DNA from: Rosa chinensis
Taxonomy: Eukaryota; Streptophyta; Magnoliopsida; Rosales; Rosaceae
DNA length: 64,000 bases
Reading direction: 5' to 3'
Assembly: GCF_002994745.2 (NCBI RefSeq)
Contig: NW_020126816.1
Span: 248,001-312,000 of the forward strand
The notes under the pieces were generated by a model. The model did no database searches and was not told where the DNA came from. It saw only the letters and a program-made list of their open reading frames with translations. Made by a program: the position numbers and the translations under genes. Shown piece after piece: positions 48,245 through 58,840 of this stretch (the first letter of the stretch is position 1; each line of letters starts with the position of its first letter).

Positions 48245-51200
48245 ACCTTCTACAGTTAAAGAAATTGAAGCAAGGATCGCTCGTTTGAAGAATTCTTCAC
48301 TCCTTGAGTACAAACAGCCCTCTTCTCCAACATACAAGGAATACACAGTTAACGATCAAGGGAGGAGGCTGTTTCCTTCAGAAGGGTCAGTATCCCCTAG
48401 TGTTTCGTCCAACTCACTTACACCTCAGAATTCACCACCTGGTTCACCACCTCCTGAAGAAAACGTTAGAATGGCTTCCATTAGAGAACTCTCTTCATCT
48501 GTGGTTCAAGAAGGACTTCCTACAAGTATTGTGTACCCTGCACCTGCTCCAGGGAAGACGGCTGACTTTGAGTTAAGAAGTGGATTGCTTCATAGGCTTC
48601 CAACGTTCCATGGCCTCAATATGGAGGATGCCAACAAGCATCTTAGGGAGTTTCAATCCGTGTGTATCAACATGTTACCACAAGGAGCGGATGAGAATAT
48701 CCTTAAGATGAAGGCATTTCCCTTCTCTCTAGCTGACCGTGCAAAAGATTGGCTCTATGAACTGCCTTCTGGACGAATTACTTCATGGAACACTATGATG
48801 AAGGCATTCTTAGAGAAGTACTTTCCAGCTTCAAAGATCATCACACTCCGGAAGAAGATAAGTGGAATTAAGCAGGCTCAAGATGAATCTTATTCCGCTT
48901 ATTATGAGAGGTTTTCATCCTTGATTGCACAATGTCCTCAACATCAGATGAAGGAAGAAACCTTGCTAACTTGTTTCTATGAAGGTCTCCTACCCTTAGA
49001 ACGTGATATGCTAGATGCTGCAGCTGGGGGAGCCTTTGTAGACAAGTCACCTACTGAAGGGCGAGCTATGATAGAGAACAGAGCAAAGAACGCCCAACAA
49101 TACGAGGGTGTGGGCCTCACAACTAGAAAGGTGGGTGAGATAGGCACTTCGGTTATTGAGGATAGATTGAATAAACTCACCCTTCTCATGGATCAAGTTG
49201 TGAGTGCCAAGGGAATATTGCAAGCTTGTGGAGTATGTTCGATGCAAGGGCATGTAACTGATCAATGCCCTCAGTTATCAGAGAGTGGAGGATGGGAATC
49301 ATTGAACGCCATTGGAGGTTACCAAGGAAATCATGGGGGCCCTCAACGTCCAAGATATGATCCTTACTCAAACACTTACAATCCTGGATGGAGGGACCAC
49401 CCCAACTTCAAGTGGACAAACAATGAAAACACTCAGAATCCCCTTGGAGGAAATTTCCAACGTCCTCAAGGGCCACCATTTCAAGGACAATCTTTTCAAG
49501 GACCTCAAGGACCACCATTCCAAAGGCCCTACATGCAAAATCAACATGCTTCAGGGAGTTCAAATCAGAGCGTTAACTATGATAAGATGTTTGAAGCTCT
49601 CACTAGTTCTACTCAAGCTTTGGTTCAAGGACAACAGACCCACACCAAAGACATTGCGGATCTCAAGAACCAAATGGGCCAAGTTGTGGATTTTATGAGC
49701 AAGATTCATGAGACTGGAAAGCTCCCTAGTAACACCATACGAAATCCAAAGGGTAATGTGGAGAATGCATCTTTGGTGACTACTAGGAGTGGAAGGGTAT
49801 TTGTGGATCAACCTAAAAAAGCCAAAGAGGCTCAAGTGAACATTGAAGTTGAGGAGGAACAAGAAGCTACCAAGATGAGCCTTGAAAAAGACCCTGCAAC
49901 GTCCAAGGAAGAGACTAGGACGTCTTCACCTTCTAGAGCAAAACCGAAACCAAAAGGTAATGATTCTAACTTGAATACTTCGGTTATTGCTAACCCTTCT
50001 TCGTCTTGTATGCCCTTTCCACGCAGATTTGCTATATCGAAGAAGGATGAAAGTGACCAAGCTATCTTGGAAACTTTCAAGAAGGTGCAAGTAAATTTAC
50101 CCCTCCTTGAGGCTATCAAGCAAGTGCCTAGGTATGCTAAGTTTTTGAAAGAGCTTTGTACCTCAAGGAGGAGAAAAGGTGAGAAAGAGGTAGTAAAGGT
50201 AAGTGAAAATGTATCTGCCTTGATTCAGAGGAAACTACCCCATAAATGCAAAGACCCTGGAAGTTTTACTATTCCATGCACTATTGGTACTTCTAGGTTT
50301 GAGAACGCTATGTTAGACTTAGGGGCTTCTGTGAACGTCATGCCCTATTCTGTTTATGAAACCCTAGGTCTAGGTGAGCTTAAATCTAATAATGTTATCA
50401 TTCAGTTAGCTGACAGGTCTAATGCATACCCTAGAGGTTTGTTGGAAGATGTCCTTGTACAGGTTAACCATCTTTTCTTTCCAGCTGACTTCTATGTGTT
50501 GGAGATGGAAGACTCCCCAGTGAGTTCAACGCCATTGCTATTGGGTCGCCCTTTCCTAAGGACGGCCAGGACCAAGATAGATGTGTATGATGGCTCTCTC
50601 ACCATGGAATTTGATGGTGACGTTATTGGCTTCAACATATTTGAAGCTATGAGGTATCCTCTTGATGTTCATGATTGTTTTTCTATTGATATTCTGGACA
50701 ACCTTGCACAGGAAATGTTTGATATCATGAATGAGGATACTTTGGTCACCACACTGGAGCAAGGAGTGGGATACACCAAAGATGGCGTCACACTCCATGA
50801 AGATGTGCTCAAGGAAACATGTGAGGACGAAATCATTGCTAATGTGTCCTTCCTTGAGGCATCATCCTTTGTAGGTAAGTCTCCTCCACCCTTGTCCATT
50901 CAGTTATCTGCTAATAAGACTTTACCTTCAGTGATCCAGGCACCAGAACTTGAACTTAAACCTTTACCAGACCACTTGAAGTATGTCTACTTAGGAGACA
51001 AGGAGACTTTACCAGTGATTGTATCCTCCTCTCTTACTTCGTCTCAAGAGGAGAGATTGGTGGAGATGTTAAAACAACACAAGACCGCCATAGGATGGAC
51101 ATTGGCGGATATCAAGGGAATAAGCCCTACTACTTGCGTCCATAGGATACTTCTTGAGGAGGGGACAAAACCCACTAGAGAGGCTCAACGTCGTCTCAAC

Positions 51201-53852
51201 CCTCCTATGATGGAAGTTGTGAAGAAGGAGGTCATCAAACTCCTAGATTGTGGCGTCATATACCCCATTTCAGACTCCAAATGGGTGTCCCCAGTTCAAG
51301 TTGTACCTAAGAAGTCAGGAGTGACTGTTGTGAAGAATGCAGAAAACGAATTGGTACCCCAAAGGACAGTTACTGGCCACAGAGTTTGCATTGACTACAG
51401 GAAGCTCAACGCAACAACAAGGAAAGATCACTTTCCTCTTCCATTCATTGATCAGATGCTTGAGCGTTTGGCTGGACATGATTACTACTGCTTCTTGGAT
51501 GGCTACTCAGGGTACAATCAGATTGCCATAGCCAATGAAGACCAAGAGAAGACGACATTCACGTGTCCCTTTGGAACATTTGCTTATCGTCGTATGCCTT
51601 TTGGACTATGCAACGCCCCAGGTACCTTTCAAAGGTGTATGGTAAGTATATTTTCGGATTATATTGAGAAAATCATAGAGGTATTCATGGATGACTTTTC
51701 TGTTTTTGGAAAAAGCTTTGATGATTGTCTTAATAATCTGGAAATTATTTTAAAGCGTTGTGTGGAAACTAACCTTGTGCTAAATTGGGAAAAGTGTCAT
51801 TTTATGGTTAGACAAGGTATAGTTCTAGGACATATTGTCTCTTCTAGGGGAATTGAGGTTGATAAAGCTAAGGTAGACCTTGTGCGTTACTTACCCTCTC
51901 CCACTTCTGTGAGAGAGATTCGTTCTTTTCTTGGCCATGCAGGGTTTTACAGGAGATTTATCAAGGATTTTTCCAAGATTTCGAGACCTCTATGCCAACT
52001 ACTCCAAAAGGATGTGTCGTTTGTGTTTGACAAGGAGTGTCAAGAGGCCTTTGACAAGCTCAAGGAGCTATTGACGTCTGCCCCTATCATGCTACCTCCA
52101 GATTGGTCCTTGCCCTTTGAGTTGATGTGTGACGCCTCTGACTATGCAGTTGGAGCTGTTTTGGGGCAAAGGAAGGACAAACGACCGTATGCCATCTACT
52201 ACGCCTCAAGGACTCTGAATGATGCGCAACTGAACTACTCAACTACAGAGAAAGAGCTCCTTGCAGTTGTTTTTGCCCTTGAGAAGTTTCGTTCCTACTT
52301 ACTTGGTACCAAGGTGATTATTTATACTGACCATGCAGCTTTGAAGTACTTGATGACCAAGAAGGAGGCGAAACCAAGGCTCATTAGATGGATCCTACTC
52401 TTGCAAGAGTTTGACGTTGAAATCAAGGACAAGAAGGGTAGTGAGAACGTGGTAGCTGACCACTTGAGTCGGTTGGTGCACGCAGAAGATCCTCTCCCTT
52501 TAGTGGAGACGTTTCCAGATGAACAACTCTTTGGAATCCAGGTAAGTGAACCATGGTATGCGGATATTGTGAATTACATTGTTTCTAGGAAGATTCCTGA
52601 TACCATGTCACGTGCTCATAGGGATAGGCTTAAGAAAACTGTTAAGCAATATGTTTGGGATGAACCTTATCTGTGGAAATATTGCTCTGATCAATTGATT
52701 AGGAGATGTGTGCCTGAACATGAACATAATGCCATACTTTCTTTTTGCCATTCTAAAGCATGTGGAGGTCACTTTGGATCTAAGAAAACTGCGTTTAAAG
52801 TGTTGGAATCCGGGTTCTTTTGGCCAACGTTATTTAAGGATGCATATGCATATTGTTTGACTTGTGATAGATGCCAAAGAACAGGAAATCTAAGCTCTAG
52901 AGATCAAATGCCTTTATCTAATATCATAACTGTTGAAATATTTGATGTCTGGGGTATAGATTTCATGGGACCTTTTCCTTCATCTTTTGGATTTCTCTAT
53001 ATCTTGCTTGCTGTGGATTATGTGTCGAAATGGGTGGAGGCAAAAGCCACTCGAACTAATGACTCTAAGGTTGTTGCAGATTTTATCAAGTCTAACATCT
53101 TTAGCAGGTTTGGCATGCCTAGAGTTCTTATTAGTGATGGTGGTTCCCACTTTTGCAATCGAACGATTGAGGCTCTCTTGAAGAAGTATGATGTAACACA
53201 TAAGGTTTCTACACCTTATCACCCCCAAACAAGTGGACAAGCTGAAGTCTCAAATCGTCAAATCAAGGGAATATTGGAGAAGACTGTGAACCCTAACAGA
53301 AAGGATTGGTCCTTGCGTTTGGAGGATGCTTTGTGGGCCTACAGAACTGCATACAAAACTCCCATAGGTATGTCCCCATATCGAATTATCTATGGCAAAC
53401 CGTGCCATTTACCTGTGGAGTTAGAGCACAAAGCTTGGTGGGCTGTGAAGCAGTTTAACATGGATCTAGATGAGGCTGGGCTTCATAGGAAGCTACAATT
53501 GCAAGAGTTAGAGGAGATTAGGAATGATGCTTTCGAAAGTGCCAAGATCTACAAGGAAAAGACTAAGGCCTTCCATGATAAGATGATTCGTAGGAAGATT
53601 TTTGTTGTGGGCCATAAAGTTCTTTTATTCCATTCTCGTCTTAAACTCTTTCCAGGTAAACTTCGTTCTCGTTGGATTGGACCTTTTGTTATTACTCATG
53701 TGTTTCCTCATGGAGCTGTGCAGATAAAGAGTGAACAAACAGGTAACGAGTTCAAAGTGAATGGCCATCGCCTCAAGCCATACTATGAGACGTTTGTGGA
53801 GGATGAAGTGGAGGATGTACCCCTCCAAAACGCTCCACAACATGAGGATTAA
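48228..53852 (+). CDS. gag-pol: Gag-Pol polyprotein of element J (1874 aa)
   Basis: A single uninterrupted frame. Gag has a Ser/Pro-rich N-terminal stretch and the core [16 protein letters not shown], then the CCHC knuckle C334-C337-H342-C347 and a Pro/Gln-rich region with repeated GPPFQ units. Protease LDLGAS has D697. Reverse transcriptase FMDD is at 1153-1156. RNase H has [14 protein letters not shown] with D1302. Integrase has HHCC (H1508, H1515, C1546, C1549) and the triad D1578, D1637, E1673 (DD35E); it ends with [11 protein letters not shown] and no chromodomain. The Gag N-terminus is close to that of the gag-only elements A and C, which makes J-like elements plausible helpers. The frame is intact although the element's 5' LTR is split by K. 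Confidence 0.96.
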   Translation: MTEPSRPSTVKEIEARIARLKNSSLLEYKQPSSPTYKEYTVNDQGRRLFPSEGSVSPSVSSNSLTPQNSPPGSPPPEENVRMASIRELSSSVVQEGLPTSIVYPAPAPGKTADFELRSGLLHRLPTFHGLNMEDANKHLREFQSVCINMLPQGADENILKMKAFPFSLADRAKDWLYELPSGRITSWNTMMKAFLEKYFPASKIITLRKKISGIKQAQDESYSAYYERFSSLIAQCPQHQMKEETLLTCFYEGLLPLERDMLDAAAGGAFVDKSPTEGRAMIENRAKNAQQYEGVGLTTRKVGEIGTSVIEDRLNKLTLLMDQVVSAKGILQACGVCSMQGHVTDQCPQLSESGGWESLNAIGGYQGNHGGPQRPRYDPYSNTYNPGWRDHPNFKWTNNENTQNPLGGNFQRPQGPPFQGQSFQGPQGPPFQRPYMQNQHASGSSNQSVNYDKMFEALTSSTQALVQGQQTHTKDIADLKNQMGQVVDFMSKIHETGKLPSNTIRNPKGNVENASLVTTRSGRVFVDQPKKAKEAQVNIEVEEEQEATKMSLEKDPATSKEETRTSSPSRAKPKPKGNDSNLNTSVIANPSSSCMPFPRRFAISKKDESDQAILETFKKVQVNLPLLEAIKQVPRYAKFLKELCTSRRRKGEKEVVKVSENVSALIQRKLPHKCKDPGSFTIPCTIGTSRFENAMLDLGASVNVMPYSVYETLGLGELKSNNVIIQLADRSNAYPRGLLEDVLVQVNHLFFPADFYVLEMEDSPVSSTPLLLGRPFLRTARTKIDVYDGSLTMEFDGDVIGFNIFEAMRYPLDVHDCFSIDILDNLAQEMFDIMNEDTLVTTLEQGVGYTKDGVTLHEDVLKETCEDEIIANVSFLEASSFVGKSPPPLSIQLSANKTLPSVIQAPELELKPLPDHLKYVYLGDKETLPVIVSSSLTSSQEERLVEMLKQHKTAIGWTLADIKGISPTTCVHRILLEEGTKPTREAQRRLNPPMMEVVKKEVIKLLDCGVIYPISDSKWVSPVQVVPKKSGVTVVKNAENELVPQRTVTGHRVCIDYRKLNATTRKDHFPLPFIDQMLERLAGHDYYCFLDGYSGYNQIAIANEDQEKTTFTCPFGTFAYRRMPFGLCNAPGTFQRCMVSIFSDYIEKIIEVFMDDFSVFGKSFDDCLNNLEIILKRCVETNLVLNWEKCHFMVRQGIVLGHIVSSRGIEVDKAKVDLVRYLPSPTSVREIRSFLGHAGFYRRFIKDFSKISRPLCQLLQKDVSFVFDKECQEAFDKLKELLTSAPIMLPPDWSLPFELMCDASDYAVGAVLGQRKDKRPYAIYYASRTLNDAQLNYSTTEKELLAVVFALEKFRSYLLGTKVIIYTDHAALKYLMTKKEAKPRLIRWILLLQEFDVEIKDKKGSENVVADHLSRLVHAEDPLPLVETFPDEQLFGIQVSEPWYADIVNYIVSRKIPDTMSRAHRDRLKKTVKQYVWDEPYLWKYCSDQLIRRCVPEHEHNAILSFCHSKACGGHFGSKKTAFKVLESGFFWPTLFKDAYAYCLTCDRCQRTGNLSSRDQMPLSNIITVEIFDVWGIDFMGPFPSSFGFLYILLAVDYVSKWVEAKATRTNDSKVVADFIKSNIFSRFGMPRVLISDGGSHFCNRTIEALLKKYDVTHKVSTPYHPQTSGQAEVSNRQIKGILEKTVNPNRKDWSLRLEDALWAYRTAYKTPIGMSPYRIIYGKPCHLPVELEHKAWWAVKQFNMDLDEAGLHRKLQLQELEEIRNDAFESAKIYKEKTKAFHDKMIRRKIFVVGHKVLLFHSRLKLFPGKLRSRWIGPFVITHVFPHGAVQIKSEQTGNEFKVNGHRLKPYYETFVEDEVEDVPLQNAPQHED

Positions 53853-56091
53853 TTGGAGGTACAAGTCTAGGCTGAAAGACTATAAACATTAAGCGCTGCT
53901 TGGGAGGCAACCCAATTCAGAAGTAGCTGTGAAGGAGTCTACACACGCAGATTTGATTTCTCCTTCCCTATTTCTCTTTCTTTTCATATTTTCTTTTGAA
54001 CTTAGTAGACATTTTCGTAAATCTCTATCCTTTATGCTTATTTGTTCATTGCATGCTTATGATTGATTACATTGAGGACAATGCAATATTTAAGTGTGGG
54101 GGAAGGAATTTACACTTTTGTCTTGAGTCATATATATTGAAAAAAACAAAAAAAATCGAAAAATATCAAAAATCAACAAAATTTCGTTGCTTTTATTGAG
54201 TCATTGAGTCATGTTTTGGGTGAAATAATTTCTTCATCGTAGGCGCATCTATTAAGGTGTGATGTCTAGGTTTGGTTTGGATACGAGAAGTGCTAGCAAA
54301 GGGTCTCGTCCCCTGCTAAACAAGTGAGCTGAGCTCCGCCAAAATCGTTCCCTTCCTTACCTGGTCACATCCCAAAGGAGTTACCGAAAGGAGAAAGGAA
54401 ACAACCCTAGTCCTTAGTTAACGTCTATTGAGTCTTTATCTTGTGTTATTTTGTTTTGAGTCTTAGGATGCCCTTTCAACTGTCTAGGATGATTCTATAT
54501 CTCTGAAATTACGACTAAAAGAAAATCACAAAATTGAGATGACTTTAAAATGGTATTCTTTGGTTAATTGAGATATATGAAAAATGTGTGCCTTGTAGTG
54601 GATATGGATTTCGTGACTTTGGTAAAGAATATGAGCATGTTAAGATGAGTTTTGATTCATAAAAACCTATGTGAGATATTGAGCCATGTCCCTTTTTCTT
54701 GGAGTGATAAATGAAATATATATTCTTATTTTCTTGGCGATGTTTTGATGATCTCATTATTCTTTCATTTGATTGATTGCTTGCCATAGATTAAGTTTGA
54801 TGGACTAGAGAATGCTAGAATTCACTCTTGTGCTTGTTGAGACGTTATATCAATACATGGCCCTGATTCTGGAAAGGATAGAGGCAACCTAGGAACTACC
54901 ACCATTGCCATATAAACCTGTGTCCCTATTTGTGCCCGTCGTGGGACTCCCCTAGATAAACCCCTTTGAGCCTACGTTAAGCCTTTTCTTTCATCACCCT
55001 TAAAAATCTTTAACCTAAAACTTAGTATAGCTATAACCCTACCCCTTGTTCTAAGAACTTAGTGGAGCTAAACTGAGACTTTACTTGAAGATTTTTGGCG
55101 TCCATAATGAAGAATAAGAAGAGGTGAAAGCTCAAGTGTGGGGGTAGACTTGTCCATAAGAGAAAAATGTATGAAAAAGCCGAGAAAAAGAAAGTGAAAA
55201 AGAAAAAGTGTACGGCTAGAAAACAAAAAGAAAGAAAAAGATGAAATATCTATGGATTTTAGTCCCCCATACTTGGTGAGTTTGGAGTTTACTTTGATTT
55301 GAAGGCCCATTACAGAAAAATTTGGCCTTTGTCCAACTCATTAGTAACCAAAGGAAGTTTAGAGTGAAGTTTGGGCCCAACATGAAGACATTAGGCCCCT
55401 TTATAACGCCCCCATGGGAAAGTGACGTTTTTGCATACTTGGTGAATTTCTAAGAGTCTCTCTACATTTGCATGAGCTCCGCTAGGTTTTTAGGACACTT
55501 TGTTAAATTCCTTACCCTTCGTTTCTTTAAACCTTGATCCATGGCCCCATTACAACCCTTAATAAGACCTTCTTGATCCTTAAGATGGGACAGCCCTTGA
55601 TGTGGAGATGAGTTACAAGAGTTGAACCTATGGCTTGGGTCCATCTGTGCAAGTAGTTGATGTCCTTCATGAGATCTTTAAAAGAAATTTATACATGTGC
55701 TTTCGTTTCTTGCAATATGTGATACACTTGCTATCTTTCACATATACTTGAGTGTATAAGCTTTTAAGCATTGCCATAATCTGAGAGAAGAAAGAGTGGA
55801 TATACTTTGTGAGGATTTGAATCATACTTGTTTGAAACATGCTTAACAGAAACCATCACCATTGTTCCAACCAAGTCCTACTTGTGTATATGTAACTTAT
55901 GTGTTTTAATTAACTCTCGAATGCCTAAACATTGATTCTTGGTGAAGTGCTAATCTTGGTGTTATGAAAGTAAGAGATTGCTGAGACAAATAGTTAAAGG
56001 GCAATAGAGTCTTTTATGTGTCGAGTCTTTAATTTTTGTTGAGTCGTAGTCGTGTTTGTGTTGTGATTTTGCTAAGGGACTAGCAAAAGCT
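53853..56091 (+). other. Element J 3' noncoding region
   Basis: Motif order as in C. It has GGGAGGCAACCC, a polypurine tract at 54092-54107, an extra M3 module copy at about 54240-54400 (GAGTGCTAGC-free variant with GGGTCTCGTCCCCTGC), the TGTGCCCGTCGTGGGACTCC block near 54935, a second tract 55134-55144, and GACTAGCAAAAGCT. No envelope frame and no other gene are seen. Small frames such as 53996-54199 are not conserved in the other elements. Confidence 0.75.
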
Positions 56092-56106
56092 AAGTGTGGG
56101 GGAATT
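56092..56106 (+). promoter_or_regulatory. Polypurine tract of element J
   Basis: AAGTGTGGGGGAATT abuts the 3' LTR. Confidence 0.88.
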
Positions 56107-58334
56107 TGATAGGAGCATTTTAATGCGACGTTTTAACTGCATTTCCCTACATTTTTCTGCGCCATTTCCTTGAAAAATCCCTGTTTGGGAAAGTTTCCAT
56201 TCTTTGATTGGGAAAGTTCCTTATTGTAGAAAGTTTCCATTTTTGTCTTCATTTCTCATTTCTCATTTTTCATTTCTCATTTCTCATTTCTCATTTCTCA
56301 TTTCTCATTTCTCATTTCTAGAAAGTTTCTATTTTTCATTTTTAGTAAGTTTCTATTTTTCATTTTTAGAAACTTTCCATTTCTCAATTTTAGAAAGTTT
56401 CTATTTTTCAAATTAGGTAAGTTTCCATTTTTCATATTAGTTTCTATTTTCAGGACCTCCGAGCTAAAAAGTGGAAATGAATGCACGAATGGAAAGAGGA
56501 GCTTGCGAACATCAAGACGAACGAATATGAGAAGAATTGGGCCACACATTTGAGCAGAAATGAAGAAACAAGCTTTCCTAATCCAACTAGGAAACCCTGC
56601 GAAATGGAGGAAGGCTTTCCGAGCAAGTTTCCAACGCAACCATGAAAAAGAAATGGAAAAATAATGAGTTTTGCGTTGGAAGATGAGAAGACTTGAAGTT
56701 GAAGCAACGAGGCCCAAGAACTCTATGGATTTTCGGCAAAATGGATCAAGGCCCATCAAAAGCCCATGGAATTAGGGTTTGTGACGCATGGAGGAAACCC
56801 TAGGGTTGCATTGCCGTGAAAATCAAAAGGAGGAGGCAAAAGTGGCGTGAAAAATCAAGGGAAGAATCAAAGATTACGCAAGAGATTTTCTAGGGTGGAG
56901 TTTAAGGAAAGAAATCAAGAAAGAGACCAAATTGCGTCTAGGTTCATTCCTAGAAACCCTAAGTATATTTTGGCCGAAAATACAAGAAGAAAATCAGAAA
57001 ATATTCAAGGAATTTCGGCAAGAATATATTAGGGTATCTTCTTGGAGTTTTATGATTGGTTGGATGACACACTAGGGCTTACTTGGCAATTTCTCATTGG
57101 TGGAAGGCATGTGGAATTATTAATTTAATTCCTTGGTAAATAAATCAGAAAACTCACGGCTTGGAAGCCAAGACATGCCGTTCCCTATATATACACTCAC
57201 CCTAGACGTCTCCAAAAACCACTTTTACAATTCAGAAAATTCTCTCTACGCGCGGAAGCTCTCTCCATTCTCTAGTGCAACTTTTGGCGTTTTCAAGCAA
57301 GGAAGGAAGAAGCAAGCTTAGGCCGTGAGCATCATCATCCATTCCACCTTGAAGCCGTGTACTTTGAAGCTTGCTTTCGAGTTTCATTAGTTCATCATTC
57401 GAGTTATTCATCCATCTCTCCATTCACGGTGTAATTCAACCTTCTTTCTTGTAATCACTTTTGATTCTCCTTGTTTGATTTCGTTGGATGTTGTTCTAGT
57501 TAACGTTTATGTTTGAACAAGGTTTATATTCTGAAAATTTATGATTGATTAAGGATTTTCGATTTCTATGTTGTGATTCCAAAGTTGCTTATGTGTGATT
57601 GTTCGATTGAGTTTGCTTTATAGATAACTTTTGTATTTTAATCTTATGTGGTTCGAAACACTTAGGGTTTTGATATGAATGGTGCTAGATTTAAGAACAT
57701 GAAATCGACTTTTCGTTTTGTGTAAACTTGAATCAAAGTAGTAAAGGTTTTGGACAAAAATCGAATTCAATTGAAGAGGATAGCAATTAGGTGAACTTAT
57801 TCATACTAAGTTGTGCACTTGAGTTGATAGCCTTTCCTTGAACTTCTTGCGTTGAACATGTATGATTGACTAGCTTTCTAGGGCTTGATTACATGTTTGA
57901 TAGGATTAGTCTATGTGCTTTCACTTAGATTAATTAGCATTGAAAAGTAAAATATGGGAAATCGTTTGCTTTCGAATGTTTCACATGATCAATTCCTTTC
58001 ACATGACTTGGAAGAACAATGTAGGTTTGTATTCGAATTTAATCATGAAATCGGTTTTAATCTTTGTTTCTTACATATCATTCTTGTATTTGTGTTTTTG
58101 TTTATACTTAGTTTTATTCTTCCTTTTAATTTTCGAAAACCAAAACCTAAAACCCCCCTAATTCGTAAATTGTGTTTATATTGTGTAAATATTATACTTT
58201 GTTTTATTTTAATTGTTTATATTGTCCTACATTGACAGGTGTACCCTCAATCCCCGGAATAGAACGATCCCTATTTGCTTATACTACTAATGATATTTAA
58301 AGGGTTAAATTATATGCTTGCTTTAAGCGTATCA
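56107..58334 (+). repeat. Element J 3' LTR
   Basis: 2228 bp, with no difference seen from the reassembled 5' LTR. The TATA box is at 57186-57193 and the terminal hairpin at 58312-58332. It is followed by the second CTTCT copy and the start segment of solo LTR E. Confidence 0.94.
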
Positions 58335-58605
58335 CTTCTCGTTCCATTTATGAACTCAATTCAGCTTATTTATTCCAAAAACCTGAAAATAGAAGCTTTC
58401 TAAAATAAGAAATGGAAACTTTCTTAAACTAAAATGGAAACTTTCTAAAAATGGAAAATAGAAACTACAAAACGGAAACTTTCTACAATTAGGAACTTTC
58501 CCATTCGAAGAATGGAAACTTTCCTAAACAGAGTTTTATTAAGGAAATAACGTAGAAAATATAGGGAAATAACAGTTAAAACGTCGCATTAAAATGCTCC
58601 TATCA

Positions 58606-58620
58606 AAAATGCTCCTATCA
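58606..58620 (-). mobile_element. Element F, first fragment (15 bp)
   Basis: Sense TGATAGGAGC ATTTT: the first 15 bp of an LTR on the minus strand, directly followed by solo LTR E. The plus strand therefore shows GCTCCTATCA twice, 15 bp apart. F inserted into G, with predicted target duplicate GGAAG (58621-58625). Confidence 0.8.
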
Positions 58621-58840
58621 GGAAGAAGAAGACAAGCCGTGCACATCATCCATCACCATCCTTGAAGATTGCTTTCGAAATTCAAGAGACCATTCATCAC
58701 TTCATTCATCTCATCTTCATCACGGTGTAATCCGATTCTCCTTGTACCTTTGCTTTGTATTTTCGTTGGTTTTGCCTTAGTTGACACATATGTATGAACA
58801 AATGTTGTTTTCTGAAATTTTATGATTAATTGTTAATTTT
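58621..58840 (+). mobile_element. Element G: 220-bp LTR fragment, oldest layer
   Basis: Homologous to about 15461-15680 of the C LTR (GGAAGAAGAAGACAAGCCGT, CGTGTAATCCGATTCTCC-type sequence) on the plus strand. The upstream flank is element F, the downstream flank element H, so both ends are insertion breakpoints and the rest of G must lie outside the window. Confidence 0.82.

Larger units (their letters stand above)
30246..58334 (+). mobile_element. Element J: full-length autonomous-type element split by K
   Basis: A plus-strand element with target duplication CTTCT (30241-30245, 58335-58339). Its 5' LTR (2228 bp) is cut at 32260 by element K and resumes at 46685 after the duplicated TTCTT. 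The 3' LTR is 56107-58334, also 2228 bp, and I saw no difference between the two. Without K the element is about 13.7 kb: PBS, leader, one open gag-pol frame, a 2.25-kb noncoding region and a PPT. All coding parts are intact, but its promoter is separated from PBS and gag-pol by a 14.4-kb antisense element. Confidence 0.95.
28579..58605 (-). mobile_element. Solo LTR E, split by element J
   Basis: The minus-strand LTR starts TGATAGGAGC at 58605, runs to 58335, is interrupted by J (30246-58334), and continues 30245-28579 ending GAGCGCATCA. The two arms total about 1933 bp once one CTTCT copy is removed. The target duplication ATTTT lies at 58606-58610 and 28574-28578. No internal region is present, so this is a solo LTR. 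It is shorter than its relatives and lacks the part of U3 that carries the interrupted palindrome. A perfect 8-bp terminal hairpin (ATGCGCTC/GAGCGCAT) lies at 28581-28601. Confidence 0.88.

Noticed and set aside
53996..54199. 67-codon frame behind pol of J as an envelope-like gene
   Set aside because: Too short, no signal peptide plus membrane anchor pattern, and not conserved in K, A, C or B.
28579..58605. E as a full-length element with J as part of its internal region
   Set aside because: E's two arms are contiguous once J and one CTTCT copy are removed and form a single LTR; there is no E PBS or PPT.
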